From contig CALSLT010000007.1 of the NCBI GenBank assembly GCA_943787265.1, forward strand, positions 310,001-374,000: a DNA stretch of 64,000 nt, written 5' to 3'. The first letter of the stretch is position 1. Every line of letters begins with the position of its first letter. This DNA comes from an uncultured Planctomycetaceae bacterium (GTDB lineage Bacteria; Planctomycetota; Planctomycetia; Planctomycetales; Planctomycetaceae). A program made the translations under genes and the position numbers. Shown here in pieces: positions 27,613 through 37,439 of this stretch. The notes under the pieces were generated by a model that ran no database searches, was not told where the DNA came from, and was given only the letters and a program-made list of their open reading frames with translations.

Positions 27613-28983
27613 ATGTCTACCGAAAAACCAGTTCGACTGATGTCGCTCGACGCGTACCGCGGTTTCGTCATGTTGCTGATGGCGTCCAGCGGGTTGGCTT
27701 TAACGAGAATCTCTGGTGACGACCGAGTTCTGACTCAGTTTGACGGTACGGAATGGGCCGGTGCCTGGAGAACTCTTTGGGACACGCTCGACTACCAGCT
27801 TTCGCACGTCGCGTGGACAGGGTGTTCGGCCTGGGATCTGATTCAGCCGAGTTTCATGTTCATGGTCGGCGTGTCTCTGCCGTTTTCGATGGCTCGCCGG
27901 GATGCTGAAGGAACCGCTGGCTGGCGAAGTTTCCTGCACGCTGTGTGGCGATCCGTTGTTCTGGTCGGGCTGGGAGTCGCTCTGTCGTCGAGAATCGACA
28001 ACGGCATCATGTCCTTCACGTTTGCCAATGTGCTTTGCCAGATCGGACTTGGTTATTCGTTTCTGTACTTGCTTCGTGGCCTCAGTTTGAAAGGGCTTGC
28101 TGCTTCTGCGACCGTCGTCCTGGTTGGATACGGAGCCTGGTTTGCGTTGCAGCCGATCGATCAGGCTGAAGTCGATCTCACAAAGCAATACCTGACCGAA
28201 CGCGCTGCCGAACCGAGTCTCGCCGAACTGGACTGGTCTCAGTTTCGCGAAGGAAGCTGGGCGGCTCACTGGAACAAGCACACGAATGCGGCAGCGCAGG
28301 TTGATCGCGACTTGCTGAATCGACTGCCGCGGCTCGAAGAATCCTGGAACGGCAAAGGCTTCTGGGCCAACCGCGGTGGGTACCAGACTCTGAACTTCAT
28401 CCCGTCTCTGGCGACGATGATTTTCGGACTGATGGCCGGGCTAGTGTTGCGAAGTGACCGAGACGACGGGGCTCGTCTGAAGTGGCTGTTCTGTGCCGGG
28501 CTGGCGTGTCTGGGAATCGGAATGGCGGCGGATTCGACGCTGTGGCCAACTCAATGGTTGCCGATCGGTCTGCAGCAGCAGTTGTACGAGTACTCATGGT
28601 CTGTCTGCCCCGCCGTTAAGCGAATCTGGAGTCCGACGTGGGCAGTGTTCGCGGCGGGCTGGACATTCTGGATGCTTGGGTTTTTCTATTGGCTTGTCGA
28701 AGTCATGGGCTGCCGACGGCTCGTCACCCCGTTCGCGATTGTCGGTCTGAATTCGATCGCGATGTACTGCATGGCTCAGCTCTTCAAAGGCTGGATTGGT
28801 GGAGCCATGCGGACGGTCGCTGAGACAGTCGACCAGATCGGCGGATGGTCGGACGGACTCGGCTGGTGGCTGAGTGCCGACACATTTGCTTACGCACCGG
28901 TGCTGGATTACTCGCTGCGTCTGTTCGCGATGTGGTGCGTTTGCTACTGGATGTATCGCCGCAGTTTGTACATCCACATCTGA
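27613..28983 (+). CDS. DUF5009 / NagX-like multi-pass membrane acyltransferase-like protein
   Basis: 456 residues and about 10-11 predicted membrane helices. The opening RLMSLDAYRGFVMLLMASSG is typical of the DUF5009/heparan-alpha-glucosaminide N-acetyltransferase-like group, whose members carry or move acyl groups across the membrane onto glycans. Further family text: SFMFMVGVSLPFSMARRDAEG, NVLCQIGLGYSFLYLLRG and the C-terminal GLNSIAMYCMAQLFKGWI. A hydrophilic loop (about 180-260) would face outside. The start at ATG 27613 lies just after a weak GAGTG. In this window it is the only plausible glycan-modifying membrane enzyme next to polysaccharide genes, but its substrate is unknown. Confidence 0.87.
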   Translation: MSTEKPVRLMSLDAYRGFVMLLMASSGLALTRISGDDRVLTQFDGTEWAGAWRTLWDTLDYQLSHVAWTGCSAWDLIQPSFMFMVGVSLPFSMARRDAEGTAGWRSFLHAVWRSVVLVGLGVALSSRIDNGIMSFTFANVLCQIGLGYSFLYLLRGLSLKGLAASATVVLVGYGAWFALQPIDQAEVDLTKQYLTERAAEPSLAELDWSQFREGSWAAHWNKHTNAAAQVDRDLLNRLPRLEESWNGKGFWANRGGYQTLNFIPSLATMIFGLMAGLVLRSDRDDGARLKWLFCAGLACLGIGMAADSTLWPTQWLPIGLQQQLYEYSWSVCPAVKRIWSPTWAVFAAGWTFWMLGFFYWLVEVMGCRRLVTPFAIVGLNSIAMYCMAQLFKGWIGGAMRTVAETVDQIGGWSDGLGWWLSADTFAYAPVLDYSLRLFAMWCVCYWMYRRSLYIHI

Positions 28984-29087
28984 CGTCGCTCGGCGGTTGG
29001 GTGGTGCGTCAGGGCGCACCCTACGACTCTGCGAAGTCGCGCCTGTCGGGAATCTACGGAATGCCCTCTCCCGCGGCTGAGACCGCG

Positions 29088-29111
29088 ACCTCTCCCACGA
29101 GTGGGAGAGGT
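29088..29111. repeat. Perfect 11-bp palindrome, ACCTCTCCCAC / GTGGGAGAGGT
   Basis: Arms 29088-29098 and 29101-29111 with a 2-nt loop, preceded by a partly related CCCTCTCCCGCGG stretch. It is similar in composition to the CTCTCCC palindromes at 42650-42783, so probably the same dispersed family. Confidence 0.7.
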
Positions 29112-29578
29112 GATGATTCTGGCCGTGCAGGTCGCATTGTCGTTTGATTGTGACACGTTGACATAGTCCGCGCCGTCCTTCTGCGCCTCGTGGTTGGAGC
29201 GTCGAGTCTCAACTGCGTCTGCCGCGCTTCCGACCGTCTTGTTTTCGGTCGTGATTTTCACCCTGGATATCGCGTGGCGATGGCTCGCCGCGCGCCGCCG
29301 TTTGCATGACAGGTCAGTCGTCGATGTTGCATCGAGGCAACATTTGGCGATCGGCGTTGATTTCGGGCATCCAGCCCGAGTGATCGATTTAGCCGGTACT
29401 TCATGGCGTTACGACTGCTTAACGCCGTGTTTCAAACTGGCAGTCTCTCTGAACAGGCCGCGTGAGGGCACCGTGGCTTGTTCGGCTTTCTCAGCGGTCG
29501 GCCGTTACGCAGCCGACGGTTGGGTCTTTTTTCACGAGATGGTTCGTTGTTTCTCCTGAATCGAATTGTCTCGTGGGA

Positions 29579-29619
29579 GCGCGGAAACCGGGTCTACGCA
29601 ATCTTCCCGGTTTCCGCGC
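29579..29619 (+). promoter_or_regulatory. Strong leader hairpin (14-bp perfect stem) before the giant surface-protein gene
   Basis: GCGCGGAAACCGGG at 29579-29592 pairs perfectly with CCCGGTTTCCGCGC at 29606-29619, loop 13 nt, followed by ATTTTCCTCTC. It ends 46 bp before the chosen start at 29666. It could be an attenuator or intrinsic terminator with a poor U-tract, or a 5'-UTR stability element. The GC-rich stem is far stronger than other palindromes nearby. Confidence 0.6.
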
Positions 29620-29665
29620 ATTTTCCTCTCAGTCATCTCATCTCTTCTCACATCTCGAGCGTGCT

Positions 29666-32600
29666 ATGACAAACCGATCGACCGAAACTCGCGCAACGCG
29701 AGAACACTCCTCTATTGGTGTTTCGTCATCTGACCAGCCAGCCTGGGCCGACAGTGCGGTTATCCCAGCTGCGCGACACGAGAAGTTTTCGCTTCTCTGG
29801 AATCGCTGCATGCGGCGGTCGATGAAGCGACTTTCGGAACTGGCTGAGACTGCCAGCAGTGCTCGTCAGAACCGACGCCCGCTGCGTTCACGATCGCTTT
29901 CAAAGAAATCTTCCGCGATGGAGAATCTCGAACAGCGACTGGTACTTTCAGCATTTACTCCGCAGTTGGGAGACTTCGGAGTCGAGTCGCACAATCTTCG
30001 AGAGGTTGTTCAGCAAGCCAACTCAAACGGCGAAGATGACATCATTCATCTGGGCGCCGGACTGTGGCAGCAGAACGTCGTGAACGGCCCGAATGGTCAG
30101 GAAAATGAAGCGGCAACCGGCGACTACGACCTGACTGAAGCCAATCAGACAATCATCATCGAAGGCCAGGGTGTCGGCGTCACGATCCTCGATGGCAAGC
30201 AACTGGATCGATTGTTCCACGTTCATCCGGACGTGACCGCGATCTTCAGAAACCTCACGATCACCAACGGAAAAGCCTACGACAATGGCTTCGAGGAAAC
30301 TCTTCCAGACGAACGTGCTGCGATGGGCGGCGCGATTCTTGTCGAGTGGGGCACGCTGCAACTCGAAAACGTCGAGCTGCGATTGAACACGGCTCTTGGT
30401 GCCGAAGGTATCGTCAATCGGGACGGACGGGACGCTCGTGGTGGAGCCATCGCCGCTGTGCAATCGAACGTCGTCATTGACAGTTCAAAATTCTTTGACA
30501 ATCGAGCCAACGCCGGCGCCGGCGGATACGGGCCGGATGGAACAAACGGAGTGAACGGTGGTGAAGGCGAGTCCGGCAACGACGGCGGCAGCGGCGGATT
30601 TGCCAGCGGAGCCGCGATCTACTCCGATGAATCGACGCTGACGATTATGGATTCGTTGTTCGATGAGAACGCGGCCAACGGAGGTCGAGGCGGCAACGGA
30701 GGCAATGGCGGCTCTGGAGATGGCGGAGCCTTTGGTGGAACCGGCGCGGGCGGTGGACAGGGCGGAAACGCTCGCGGTGGAGCTGTGTTTTTCGATTCCG
30801 GAACGCTGAGCGTATCGTCGACCGTCTTTCAGAACGGTAGCGTTCGAGGCGGCAATGCCGGACATGGCGGACGAGGAGGCCTGGGCGGACAACAGGGAAG
30901 TAGCGGTTCTCCAAACGGAGCACTTGCTGGTTCAAGCAGCGTCGGCGGTTGGGCTCAAGGGGGAGCGATCTGGGTCGGCGTGGGTGACGTGACGATCGCT
31001 CAGACTCGGATGATCGATGCGTACCTCGGCGGCGGAATCGGCGGGCGAGGTGGCGTCGGCGGGAATGGCGGAAACGCCTCGACCAATACTGGCGGACGTG
31101 GTGGAGACGGGGGCGGGGGCGGCGAAGGCGGGACGGCGGAGGGCGGTGGCTATTACCACGGTCGTGGTACGGTGACGATTCTTGAGTCGGAACTGGCTGA
31201 TAACACAATCGAAGGTGGCCTCGGTGGCGAAGGCGGATCCGGTGGTTCTGCGGGCGACAGCGGGGCCGGTGGAAACCCGGCAGTCAAAGGCGGGAGCGGT
31301 GCAAACGGCGGTCAAGGAGGCAATAGTCATGGTGGCGGCCTCTTCGTACAGAACGTAGCAGCCTCAATTACCAACGTCACAGTCTCCGGTAACGAGGCTG
31401 CACCTGGCGAAGGCGGTCCTGGCGGCGGTGAAGGAGATGGCTCTGGAGGCGGAGCGTCGGGCCGTGAAGGGACGAACGCAGAACCTGGCGTCACGGAAGG
31501 TGGCGGACTTTGGAACGACGATGCGGCGGTCGTCACTCTGCGAAGTTCGACAGTCTCGAACAACATCGCCTCGGGCGGAGCGGGAAGTGGCATCTTCAGC
31601 GACGGGTCAGAAGAGTTCGTCATGGACAACTCGATCGTCGCTGGCAACGACCTCGACACTGACTTCGATGGCAAGCTGCATGACACCAGCTCAAACAACG
31701 TGATCGGAAACGGCGCGCTTGCCGAAGGGATGATCGACGGCCAGAACGGAAACCAGTTCGGCGACCGCGACGCTGTTCTTCTGGCAGGACTGGGCCCTCT
31801 GCAGGACAACGGCGGACCAACTCGGACTCACGAATTGTTGGACGGAAGCCCGGCCATCGATACTGGTCTTCGTGACGTGATTCCAGTCACCGATCAGCGC
31901 GGCGTACGACGTCCGCTACAAAGCCCGGTTGATATCGGAGCTTTCGAAGATCAGCAGGAATCCGGTGTGATGTTGCCGGCTGGCGGAGGGCAGTACACGC
32001 TGGTCGCCGACGCTGCGGACATCGTGTTGAAAGATCTGCTCAACACAGAAATCTTCCGCTACGAGTTCGCCGCACTGCTTGATCTCACGATCCTGGCGTC
32101 AGCTGACGCGGATGAGCTGACCATCGATTTCAGCCAGGGCCCTGTCTTGCCTGCAGACGGTGTCGCATTCGTTGGTGCTGTCGGAGCCGGCGATTCGCTG
32201 CAACTGATCGGTGCCTCGACAGGCTCGATCACGACATCCCTGAACAGCCCGGGCACGGGAAATGTGTCAATCGACGGCCGAGCGGCGAGCTTCGAGAACG
32301 TGCTCGACGTTACCGACCGACTGGTTGCTCAGTCTCGGACGATGCAGTTCGGATCAGAAGACGATCAGGTAATGCTTGAGAACTCATTGGAAAATGGCTT
32401 CCTTCGACTAACGTCAGGTGCATCCACAGTTGCAGCCGTTACATCGACAATCCCTACGTCGACGCTTGCCATCAACGGCGGCGACGGAAACGACGTGATC
32501 GTCATCGGCGACATCGACAACGTGATCGCCTCGCGAATGGTCGTCGACGGGCAGGCAGGCGATGACGACCTGTCAGCGGCACCAGCGAGGTTCGCCGTAT

Positions 32601-34768
32601 CAATGACCGGTGGCGACGGTGGCGACACTCTTTGGGGTAGCCGTGGGCACGACACACTCGACGGAGCGGGCGGCGATGACTGGATCTTCGCTCGAGCTGG
32701 CAATGACATTGTGACTGGTGGCGACGGCGTTGACCGAATGAGCGGCAACAACGGAAACGACACTCTGTCCGGCGGCGACGATCGAGACTCACTCTATGGA
32801 GGTTCTGGCCGGGACAGCCTCGACGGCGGCGACGGCAATGATGTCGTACTCGGGCAGGGCGGCAGCCGCGACTTCGTTCGTGGAGGCCTCGGCGACGACG
32901 TCATCGACGGCGGGACGGGTATCGACACCGTTGAAGAAACCGGGGACGTCGATTTTCGAATCACGAAGAGTCGTCTGCTGGGAATGGGCAATGACAAACT
33001 TCGCTTTGTCGAATATGCGATTCTGACCGGCGGCGATAGCGACAACTTTTTCGATGCACGCGAGTTTGCCGGCCAGTACGCGATCTTTGACGGCGGAGCT
33101 GGCAACGACAGTCTGCTGGGCAGTGCGGGCAACGATCTGCTGTATGGAAACGTTGGCGACGACACACTCGTCGGCGGCGACGGTCAGGACTCGCTGTACG
33201 GTGTCGACGGGAAAGACTTGTTGATCGGCGGCGGCGGCAATGACCTGCTGCGTGGTCAGGATGGAGACGACACGCTGGTCGGCGATGACGGACTCGATCA
33301 ACTCTTCGGTGACGCCGGAGACGATTCACTTGACGCCGGAGCGGACGCTGACGTGGCCGACGGTGGGGAAGGCAACGACACGATCTCGGGCGGCGACGGC
33401 GACGACACGTTGAATGGTGGCACTGGCAACGATGTTCTGACTGCAGACGCCGGCGATGACCAGGCTTCAGGTGATGCTGGTGACGATTCGCTCGACGGCG
33501 GTCTTGGGAATGACTCGCTGAACGGCAACGATGGACATGACCGTCTCTTCGGAAACGACGGCGCTGACGTGCTGGACGGTGGCAGCGGCGACGACGATAT
33601 CCACGGCGAAGCCGGCAACGATACCGCTCGCGGCGGCAACGGAAACGACTGGCTGTTCGGCGATGAGGGAGCAGACAGTCTCGACGGAGAAGCTGGCAAT
33701 GATGGCGTCGCTGGCGATGACGGAGACGACGACGTACTTGGCGGCGACGGCGATGACACACTGATCGGCGGCCTCGGAGCGGATCGCCTCTCAGCCACAT
33801 CCGGCTCCAACGCGCTGCTCGGCCAGGAAGGAGACGACACGCTCAGTGGTGCTGGCACCGGTTCGGAAACACTTTCGTCTGGTGCAGGTGCAGATGTTCT
33901 TGAGAATCTCGATGCGACCGACGTCGAGGACGAATCTCTGGACTTCACAGCAGCGTTCGCCGCATCGAGTGGTCGCCTGACGGTTCTTGCCAAAGCTGAT
34001 TCGATCGTTGTTGTTCGAGATCGTTTCAGCATGGTCGAGGTCAGTGTCGACGGAGTCGTTGTACCGGGCCTGGATTCTGTTCCGGTCTCGGCCGTGAAAA
34101 CGATTCTTGTGCGCGGCAGCGACGGACATGACGTTGTCGACCTGGACTTTGTGTCGACTGAGATGTTCACTGGCTTGCGGCAGGATGGTGTCTTGATCCT
34201 TGGACGCGGCGGGAATGACTCGGTGATCGGAAGCGAATTCCGCGACTCCATTCTTGCTGGCGAAGGCGACGACACGATTCGGGCTGGCGACGACAACGAT
34301 ACCGTCCGAGCCGGCGCGGGCGACGATTCGGTCTTCGGTGAAAACGGATTGGATTCGCTGGTGGGCGACGACGGAAATGACTGGCTCGACGGCGGGAACG
34401 ATGCAGACATCCTCGAAGGCAACAATGGCGACGACACACTGCGAGGACGCTCGGGCCGCGATTCATTGTTCGGCGGCAGCGGCAACGACGCCCTGGCCGG
34501 GCACAACGGTAAAGACCTGCTCACCGGACAAAGCGGAAGCGACACACTGCTCGGAGGTGATGACGACGACACACTCTATGGCGGCAGTGGTTCCGATACG
34601 TTGCTCGGCGAATTCGGCAGCGACCTAGTCAATGGCCAGGGAGGCAACGACCTGATCGCCGGCAGCCACGGTGACGGAGAAGCTCAAAACGGCGACCGAC
34701 TGATTGGTCCAGAAAGCGAAATTGACGAGAGCTTTATCTTCACGGCCGAATGGGTCGAGGAAATTTGA
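29666..34768 (+). CDS. Giant LEPR-XLL surface protein: Gly-rich beta-helix, choice-of-anchor-Q-like segment, RTX array
   Basis: 1,700 residues from ATG 29666; a longer frame from 29462 is rejected because it crosses a leader hairpin. The basic, Ser-rich N-terminus leads to NLEQRLVLSA (residues 87-96), a good LEPR-XLL motif that probably directs export and processing. Residues about 100-700 form a beta-helix-like domain with a very Gly-rich stretch (GGxGGNGG units, about 280-610) interrupted by short strands. A choice-of-anchor-Q-like block follows (NSIVAGN ... DNGGPTRTHELLDGSPAID, then DQRGVRRP ... DIGAFE, about 650-760). Residues about 930-1690 carry many RTX nonapeptides. It is likely a secreted, calcium-stabilised adhesin or matrix protein. 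No catalytic motif is seen. Confidence 0.82.
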   Translation: MTNRSTETRATREHSSIGVSSSDQPAWADSAVIPAARHEKFSLLWNRCMRRSMKRLSELAETASSARQNRRPLRSRSLSKKSSAMENLEQRLVLSAFTPQLGDFGVESHNLREVVQQANSNGEDDIIHLGAGLWQQNVVNGPNGQENEAATGDYDLTEANQTIIIEGQGVGVTILDGKQLDRLFHVHPDVTAIFRNLTITNGKAYDNGFEETLPDERAAMGGAILVEWGTLQLENVELRLNTALGAEGIVNRDGRDARGGAIAAVQSNVVIDSSKFFDNRANAGAGGYGPDGTNGVNGGEGESGNDGGSGGFASGAAIYSDESTLTIMDSLFDENAANGGRGGNGGNGGSGDGGAFGGTGAGGGQGGNARGGAVFFDSGTLSVSSTVFQNGSVRGGNAGHGGRGGLGGQQGSSGSPNGALAGSSSVGGWAQGGAIWVGVGDVTIAQTRMIDAYLGGGIGGRGGVGGNGGNASTNTGGRGGDGGGGGEGGTAEGGGYYHGRGTVTILESELADNTIEGGLGGEGGSGGSAGDSGAGGNPAVKGGSGANGGQGGNSHGGGLFVQNVAASITNVTVSGNEAAPGEGGPGGGEGDGSGGGASGREGTNAEPGVTEGGGLWNDDAAVVTLRSSTVSNNIASGGAGSGIFSDGSEEFVMDNSIVAGNDLDTDFDGKLHDTSSNNVIGNGALAEGMIDGQNGNQFGDRDAVLLAGLGPLQDNGGPTRTHELLDGSPAIDTGLRDVIPVTDQRGVRRPLQSPVDIGAFEDQQESGVMLPAGGGQYTLVADAADIVLKDLLNTEIFRYEFAALLDLTILASADADELTIDFSQGPVLPADGVAFVGAVGAGDSLQLIGASTGSITTSLNSPGTGNVSIDGRAASFENVLDVTDRLVAQSRTMQFGSEDDQVMLENSLENGFLRLTSGASTVAAVTSTIPTSTLAINGGDGNDVIVIGDIDNVIASRMVVDGQAGDDDLSAAPARFAVSMTGGDGGDTLWGSRGHDTLDGAGGDDWIFARAGNDIVTGGDGVDRMSGNNGNDTLSGGDDRDSLYGGSGRDSLDGGDGNDVVLGQGGSRDFVRGGLGDDVIDGGTGIDTVEETGDVDFRITKSRLLGMGNDKLRFVEYAILTGGDSDNFFDAREFAGQYAIFDGGAGNDSLLGSAGNDLLYGNVGDDTLVGGDGQDSLYGVDGKDLLIGGGGNDLLRGQDGDDTLVGDDGLDQLFGDAGDDSLDAGADADVADGGEGNDTISGGDGDDTLNGGTGNDVLTADAGDDQASGDAGDDSLDGGLGNDSLNGNDGHDRLFGNDGADVLDGGSGDDDIHGEAGNDTARGGNGNDWLFGDEGADSLDGEAGNDGVAGDDGDDDVLGGDGDDTLIGGLGADRLSATSGSNALLGQEGDDTLSGAGTGSETLSSGAGADVLENLDATDVEDESLDFTAAFAASSGRLTVLAKADSIVVVRDRFSMVEVSVDGVVVPGLDSVPVSAVKTILVRGSDGHDVVDLDFVSTEMFTGLRQDGVLILGRGGNDSVIGSEFRDSILAGEGDDTIRAGDDNDTVRAGAGDDSVFGENGLDSLVGDDGNDWLDGGNDADILEGNNGDDTLRGRSGRDSLFGGSGNDALAGHNGKDLLTGQSGSDTLLGGDDDDTLYGGSGSDTLLGEFGSDLVNGQGGNDLIAGSHGDGEAQNGDRLIGPESEIDESFIFTAEWVEEI

Positions 34769-34786
34769 TCTCAAACGATCGGAGCC

Positions 34787-34822
34787 AAAAAAGAAGACCC
34801 GCCACATGGGATCGTGGTCTTC
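34787..34822 (-). terminator. Rho-independent terminator of the DUF1559 gene
   Basis: Read on the minus strand, GAAGACC (34822-34816) pairs with GGTCTTC (34799-34793) and is followed at once by TTTTTT (34792-34787). The inner bases add a partial CAC/GTG extension. It lies about 50 bp after the DUF1559 stop codon and serves that gene. On the plus strand no U-run follows, so it would not be efficient for the giant gene that ends at 34768. Confidence 0.8.
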
Positions 34823-34870
34823 CTATTGAGTGTGGGGGTGTTGCCGTTCGTGAAGATCACCGTTTATCGG

Positions 34871-35887
34871 TCAGTTGTTGAAGTTCTCACGTTCGCTGCC
34901 TTCACGAGTGCACATGGCTTTCATGATGCGGAAGTCGGTGGTCTTTGAAACTGACTTTACCGAAGCATCACAAAGTGCGAAGTTGACAGTATCACGATGC
35001 CATGCGCCGAACCCAAAAAAGTGCCCGGCAGGCATAGCATTGAGATATGTGTCCATCGTCGACGGACTGGATGATGGATTTGCTCCATCAGGACCCCAGT
35101 CAGGATTGTTGTCATTGTCATCATCGGCCAGCCGCGTTAGTCCGCTGTTGCCGTCGCCCCAATATCCGAACATGCCTTCACCGAAGCAGATGGTATTCGA
35201 TTCGCCGTCCCGGATGTCTCGAAAACTCACCGAGCTGTCGCGGTAGAGGATGCCGTTTGTTGTTGGACTTCCGCCCGGTGCAGTTGGCGGCGGACTGGTC
35301 CCGGTGTTTCCTCGGTACGAGAGGTAGGCATAACCACCGGTATTTGTCCCAGCAGCGGGAGCAGGACGAGCGTTCGGATAACTGCTACTGGGACAGAGGT
35401 AAGTCGGAATCACGAGCTGAATAGCTTCCTGATTATTGACTGACGTATCCTTCTGCTCGTTGAAATTCACATTTGCTGTCGCAGCTCCGACATCTGACAG
35501 AATAAACGAAGCCCAGCCCCAGTCTCCGCTGTACGTCCAGTCTGGAATGTTGACCTGAGGAACTGCTCCACCAGTCGCTGCGCTGGGAACTCCCAACGGT
35601 ATGATGGCGGGTTCAGGTAAAGTGACATTCAGGGCAGGTGCGGTCGGGTTGCTGATAATTCCTGACGGAAAAGTTCGGTGCCGTTCGGCGTAGTTGTGCG
35701 TTGCCAGAACGATCTGTTTCATATTGTTGACACATTCTGATCGCCGCGCAGCTTCGCGTGCATTCTGAACGGCCGGCAACAACAACGCAGCCAACGCGGC
35801 GATGATCGCGATCACAACCAGAAGCTCGATCAGGGTAAACCCTGTTCTCGGTTTGCTGTAATTGCTGAGATTATTTTTCTGCTTCAT
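34871..35887 (-). CDS. DUF1559 prepilin-like protein
   Basis: 338 residues. Members begin with a type IV prepilin leader and are very abundant in Planctomycetes. Gly16-Phe17 in [20 protein letters not shown] is the expected prepilin-peptidase cleavage site, followed by one hydrophobic helix. The [14 protein letters not shown] text and the C-terminal H-x9-DG-like region ([20 protein letters not shown]) are family features. The body is a DUF1559 globular domain of unknown function, perhaps a pseudopilin or surface component. Full length, with a clear terminator downstream (34787-34822) and an upstream gap of about 230 bp. Single copy in this window, with no other pilus genes beside it. Confidence 0.93.
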   Translation of the reverse strand: MKQKNNLSNYSKPRTGFTLIELLVVIAIIAALAALLLPAVQNAREAARRSECVNNMKQIVLATHNYAERHRTFPSGIISNPTAPALNVTLPEPAIIPLGVPSAATGGAVPQVNIPDWTYSGDWGWASFILSDVGAATANVNFNEQKDTSVNNQEAIQLVIPTYLCPSSSYPNARPAPAAGTNTGGYAYLSYRGNTGTSPPPTAPGGSPTTNGILYRDSSVSFRDIRDGESNTICFGEGMFGYWGDGNSGLTRLADDDNDNNPDWGPDGANPSSSPSTMDTYLNAMPAGHFFGFGAWHRDTVNFALCDASVKSVSKTTDFRIMKAMCTREGSERENFNN

Positions 35888-36121
35888 CTGGCCTGCGCTC
35901 CAAATCGGATGACTAATCCATCTATGACTGCTTCTAAGACAGCCTCACTCGATCCAGCTTTCGCTCGACGAATTCTGTCAAAACCGTCCAAACCTTAGAG
36001 AATGGATAACTTGATCAGACTATCACCTCACTTCAGCCGTTGCAATTCGTGTCTTCACGTGTTCGAAACTCCGTGAGTAGCTCACAAAATGTCGCCAACC
36101 ACCACCTGACAAGCTTGCCTG

Positions 36122-36529
36122 CTACCGTAAAAGGGTTTTCACGATGCTGGCATTTGCTTCGGGGAACGATAGTCCACGCAATTCGTCAACAGATTTCCAC
36201 TGAAATCCGTTCTCAGGTACCGGGCGTGATACTGGAATCTCGTCAGAATCACCGTCAACCCGACAAAGCCAGAAATACAGATCCACCGACGCGTGTGCAT
36301 AATCGTGCTGAACCCGCCCGAGCAAACGTCTCGGAATGACGGCAACTCCCGTTTCTTCGAGGCACTCACGGATAGCGCAGGCTTCCGGCGACTCTCCGGC
36401 TTCGCATTTACCGCCAGGGAATTCGGCCATCCCTGCCAGATCCTGTGCGGCCTGCCGAGTTCCCACGAGATAGCAACCGGCAAATTCGACGATCGCGATA
36501 CCGATCTTCTTGACAGTTCGTTCGGTCAT
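36122..36529 (-). CDS. Nudix hydrolase (MutT-like)
   Basis: 135 residues from ATG 36529; an alternative ATG at 36550 has an AGGA too close. The Nudix box is complete (Gly40 to Val62: GKCEAGE, seven residues, REclEETGV), giving the catalytic Glu cluster that binds magnesium. These enzymes cleave nucleoside diphosphates linked to X. The MutT-like text EFPGGKCEAGESPEACAIRE suggests 8-oxo-dGTP sanitation, but substrate specificity is not readable from the box alone. The C-terminal residues FQWKSVDELRGLSFPEAN fit the MutT/ADP-ribose group. Divergent from the ABC transporter that starts at 36765. Confidence 0.9.
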   Translation of the reverse strand: MTERTVKKIGIAIVEFAGCYLVGTRQAAQDLAGMAEFPGGKCEAGESPEACAIRECLEETGVAVIPRRLLGRVQHDYAHASVDLYFWLCRVDGDSDEIPVSRPVPENGFQWKSVDELRGLSFPEANASIVKTLLR

Positions 36530-36604
36530 TGCAGTGGACTCTCTGGCCATTCCTGACAAGGCACGACCTCTCACGAAAACTCGCAGATTCTGCGACGACT
36601 TCGT

Positions 36605-36626
36605 ATTTGCAATTAATTTGCATTAT
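36605..36626. promoter_or_regulatory. AT-rich tandem repeat ATTTGCAATTA / ATTTGCATTAT in the divergent promoter region
   Basis: Two 11-nt near-identical units in tandem (36605-36615 and 36616-36626) with the internal palindrome TGCAATTAATTTGCA. It lies between the Nudix gene and the ABC transporter and stands out from the surrounding GC-rich DNA. It could be an operator for either gene, or simply part of a promoter; I cannot tell which. Confidence 0.3.
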
Positions 36627-36764
36627 TTCTTCGATCCGGCTAACACCATTCAGCGCCGAGCCCGGATTTGCCGTACAACGGCCCACGGACTAAAGTCGTC
36701 CGCAGTTCATAATTTCGAATCTGATTCCCTTTAGTCTACCTGAACCAGTCTGAATTTCTCCCGG

Positions 36765-37439
36765 ATGTCACTCTCGATCCGAAATCTCAAGAAGAGCTAT
36801 GTTGAGCCTGGCGGCCGTCGATTGCCAATCCTCAACGTCGACTCTTTTGACATTGCCGACGCGGAGCAGGTCGTTCTGATCGGCTCCAGCGGCGGCGGCA
36901 AAACGACCCTCTTGAACGTCATCGCTGGCGTCACGACGGCTGACTCTGGCCAGGTCGTGATTGACGGGACCGATGTGACCAAGCTACCGGAAGCGGGTCG
37001 CGACCGGTTCCGAGCACTCAGAATCGGGTATGTCTTTCAGACGTTCAACCTTTTGCCGGCGTTTACGGCTTTAGAGAACGTTCTGCTCGGCATGAGTTTC
37101 GGCGGTCGCAAAGCTGATCGACGCCACGCCCGCGAACTTCTTAACCGTGTCGGACTGGAACGTCGCCTCGATCATCGTCCGACAAAACTTTCCGTCGGAG
37201 AACAGCAGCGAGTCGCCGTTGCACGAGCCCTCGCCAATCGTCCGTCGCTTTTGCTCGCGGATGAGCCGACCGCGAACGTCGACACGGCCAACCAGGAAAA
37301 CGTCCTGAAGTTGATTCGTGAAGCGTGCACGGAAAACGGCGTCTCTCTGATGATGGTCACGCATTCTCAGGACGTGGCGGCTCAGTTCGACCGGATCGAA
37401 AAACTCAGCGACTTCAATAAGCCGGAGGCAGCCGAATGA
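36765..37439 (+). CDS. ABC transporter ATP-binding protein (MacB/LolD type)
   Basis: 224 residues. Walker A is GSSGGGKTTLLN (about 44-55), the ABC signature is LSVGEQQRVAVARAL, and Walker B with catalytic Glu is LLLADEPTANVD. The final text FDRIEKLSDFNKPEAAE is a short C-terminus. Small size and the VFQTFNLLPAFTALENV region are typical of the MacB/LolD group that powers FtsX-like permeases rather than import systems. Its stop overlaps the start of the permease by four bases (ATGA at 37436-37439), so the two are translationally coupled. Confidence 0.95.
   Translation: MSLSIRNLKKSYVEPGGRRLPILNVDSFDIADAEQVVLIGSSGGGKTTLLNVIAGVTTADSGQVVIDGTDVTKLPEAGRDRFRALRIGYVFQTFNLLPAFTALENVLLGMSFGGRKADRRHARELLNRVGLERRLDHRPTKLSVGEQQRVAVARALANRPSLLLADEPTANVDTANQENVLKLIREACTENGVSLMMVTHSQDVAAQFDRIEKLSDFNKPEAAE

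Larger units (their letters stand above)
28984..29665. other. Intergenic region with two palindromes; no supported gene
   Basis: About 680 bp between the DUF5009 gene and the large Gly-rich protein. It contains a perfect palindrome at 29088-29111 and a very stable hairpin at 29579-29619, listed separately. The open frame that extends the giant protein back to 29462 runs through that hairpin and is unlikely to be translated. A TTTTTT run at about 29527 is isolated from both stems. Confidence 0.5.

Noticed and set aside
33298..34572. Large antisense open frames over the RTX regions (e.g. 424 codons on the minus strand)
   Set aside because: They are Ser/Pro-rich mirror images of Gly/Asp repeat codons and have no ribosome site or domains.
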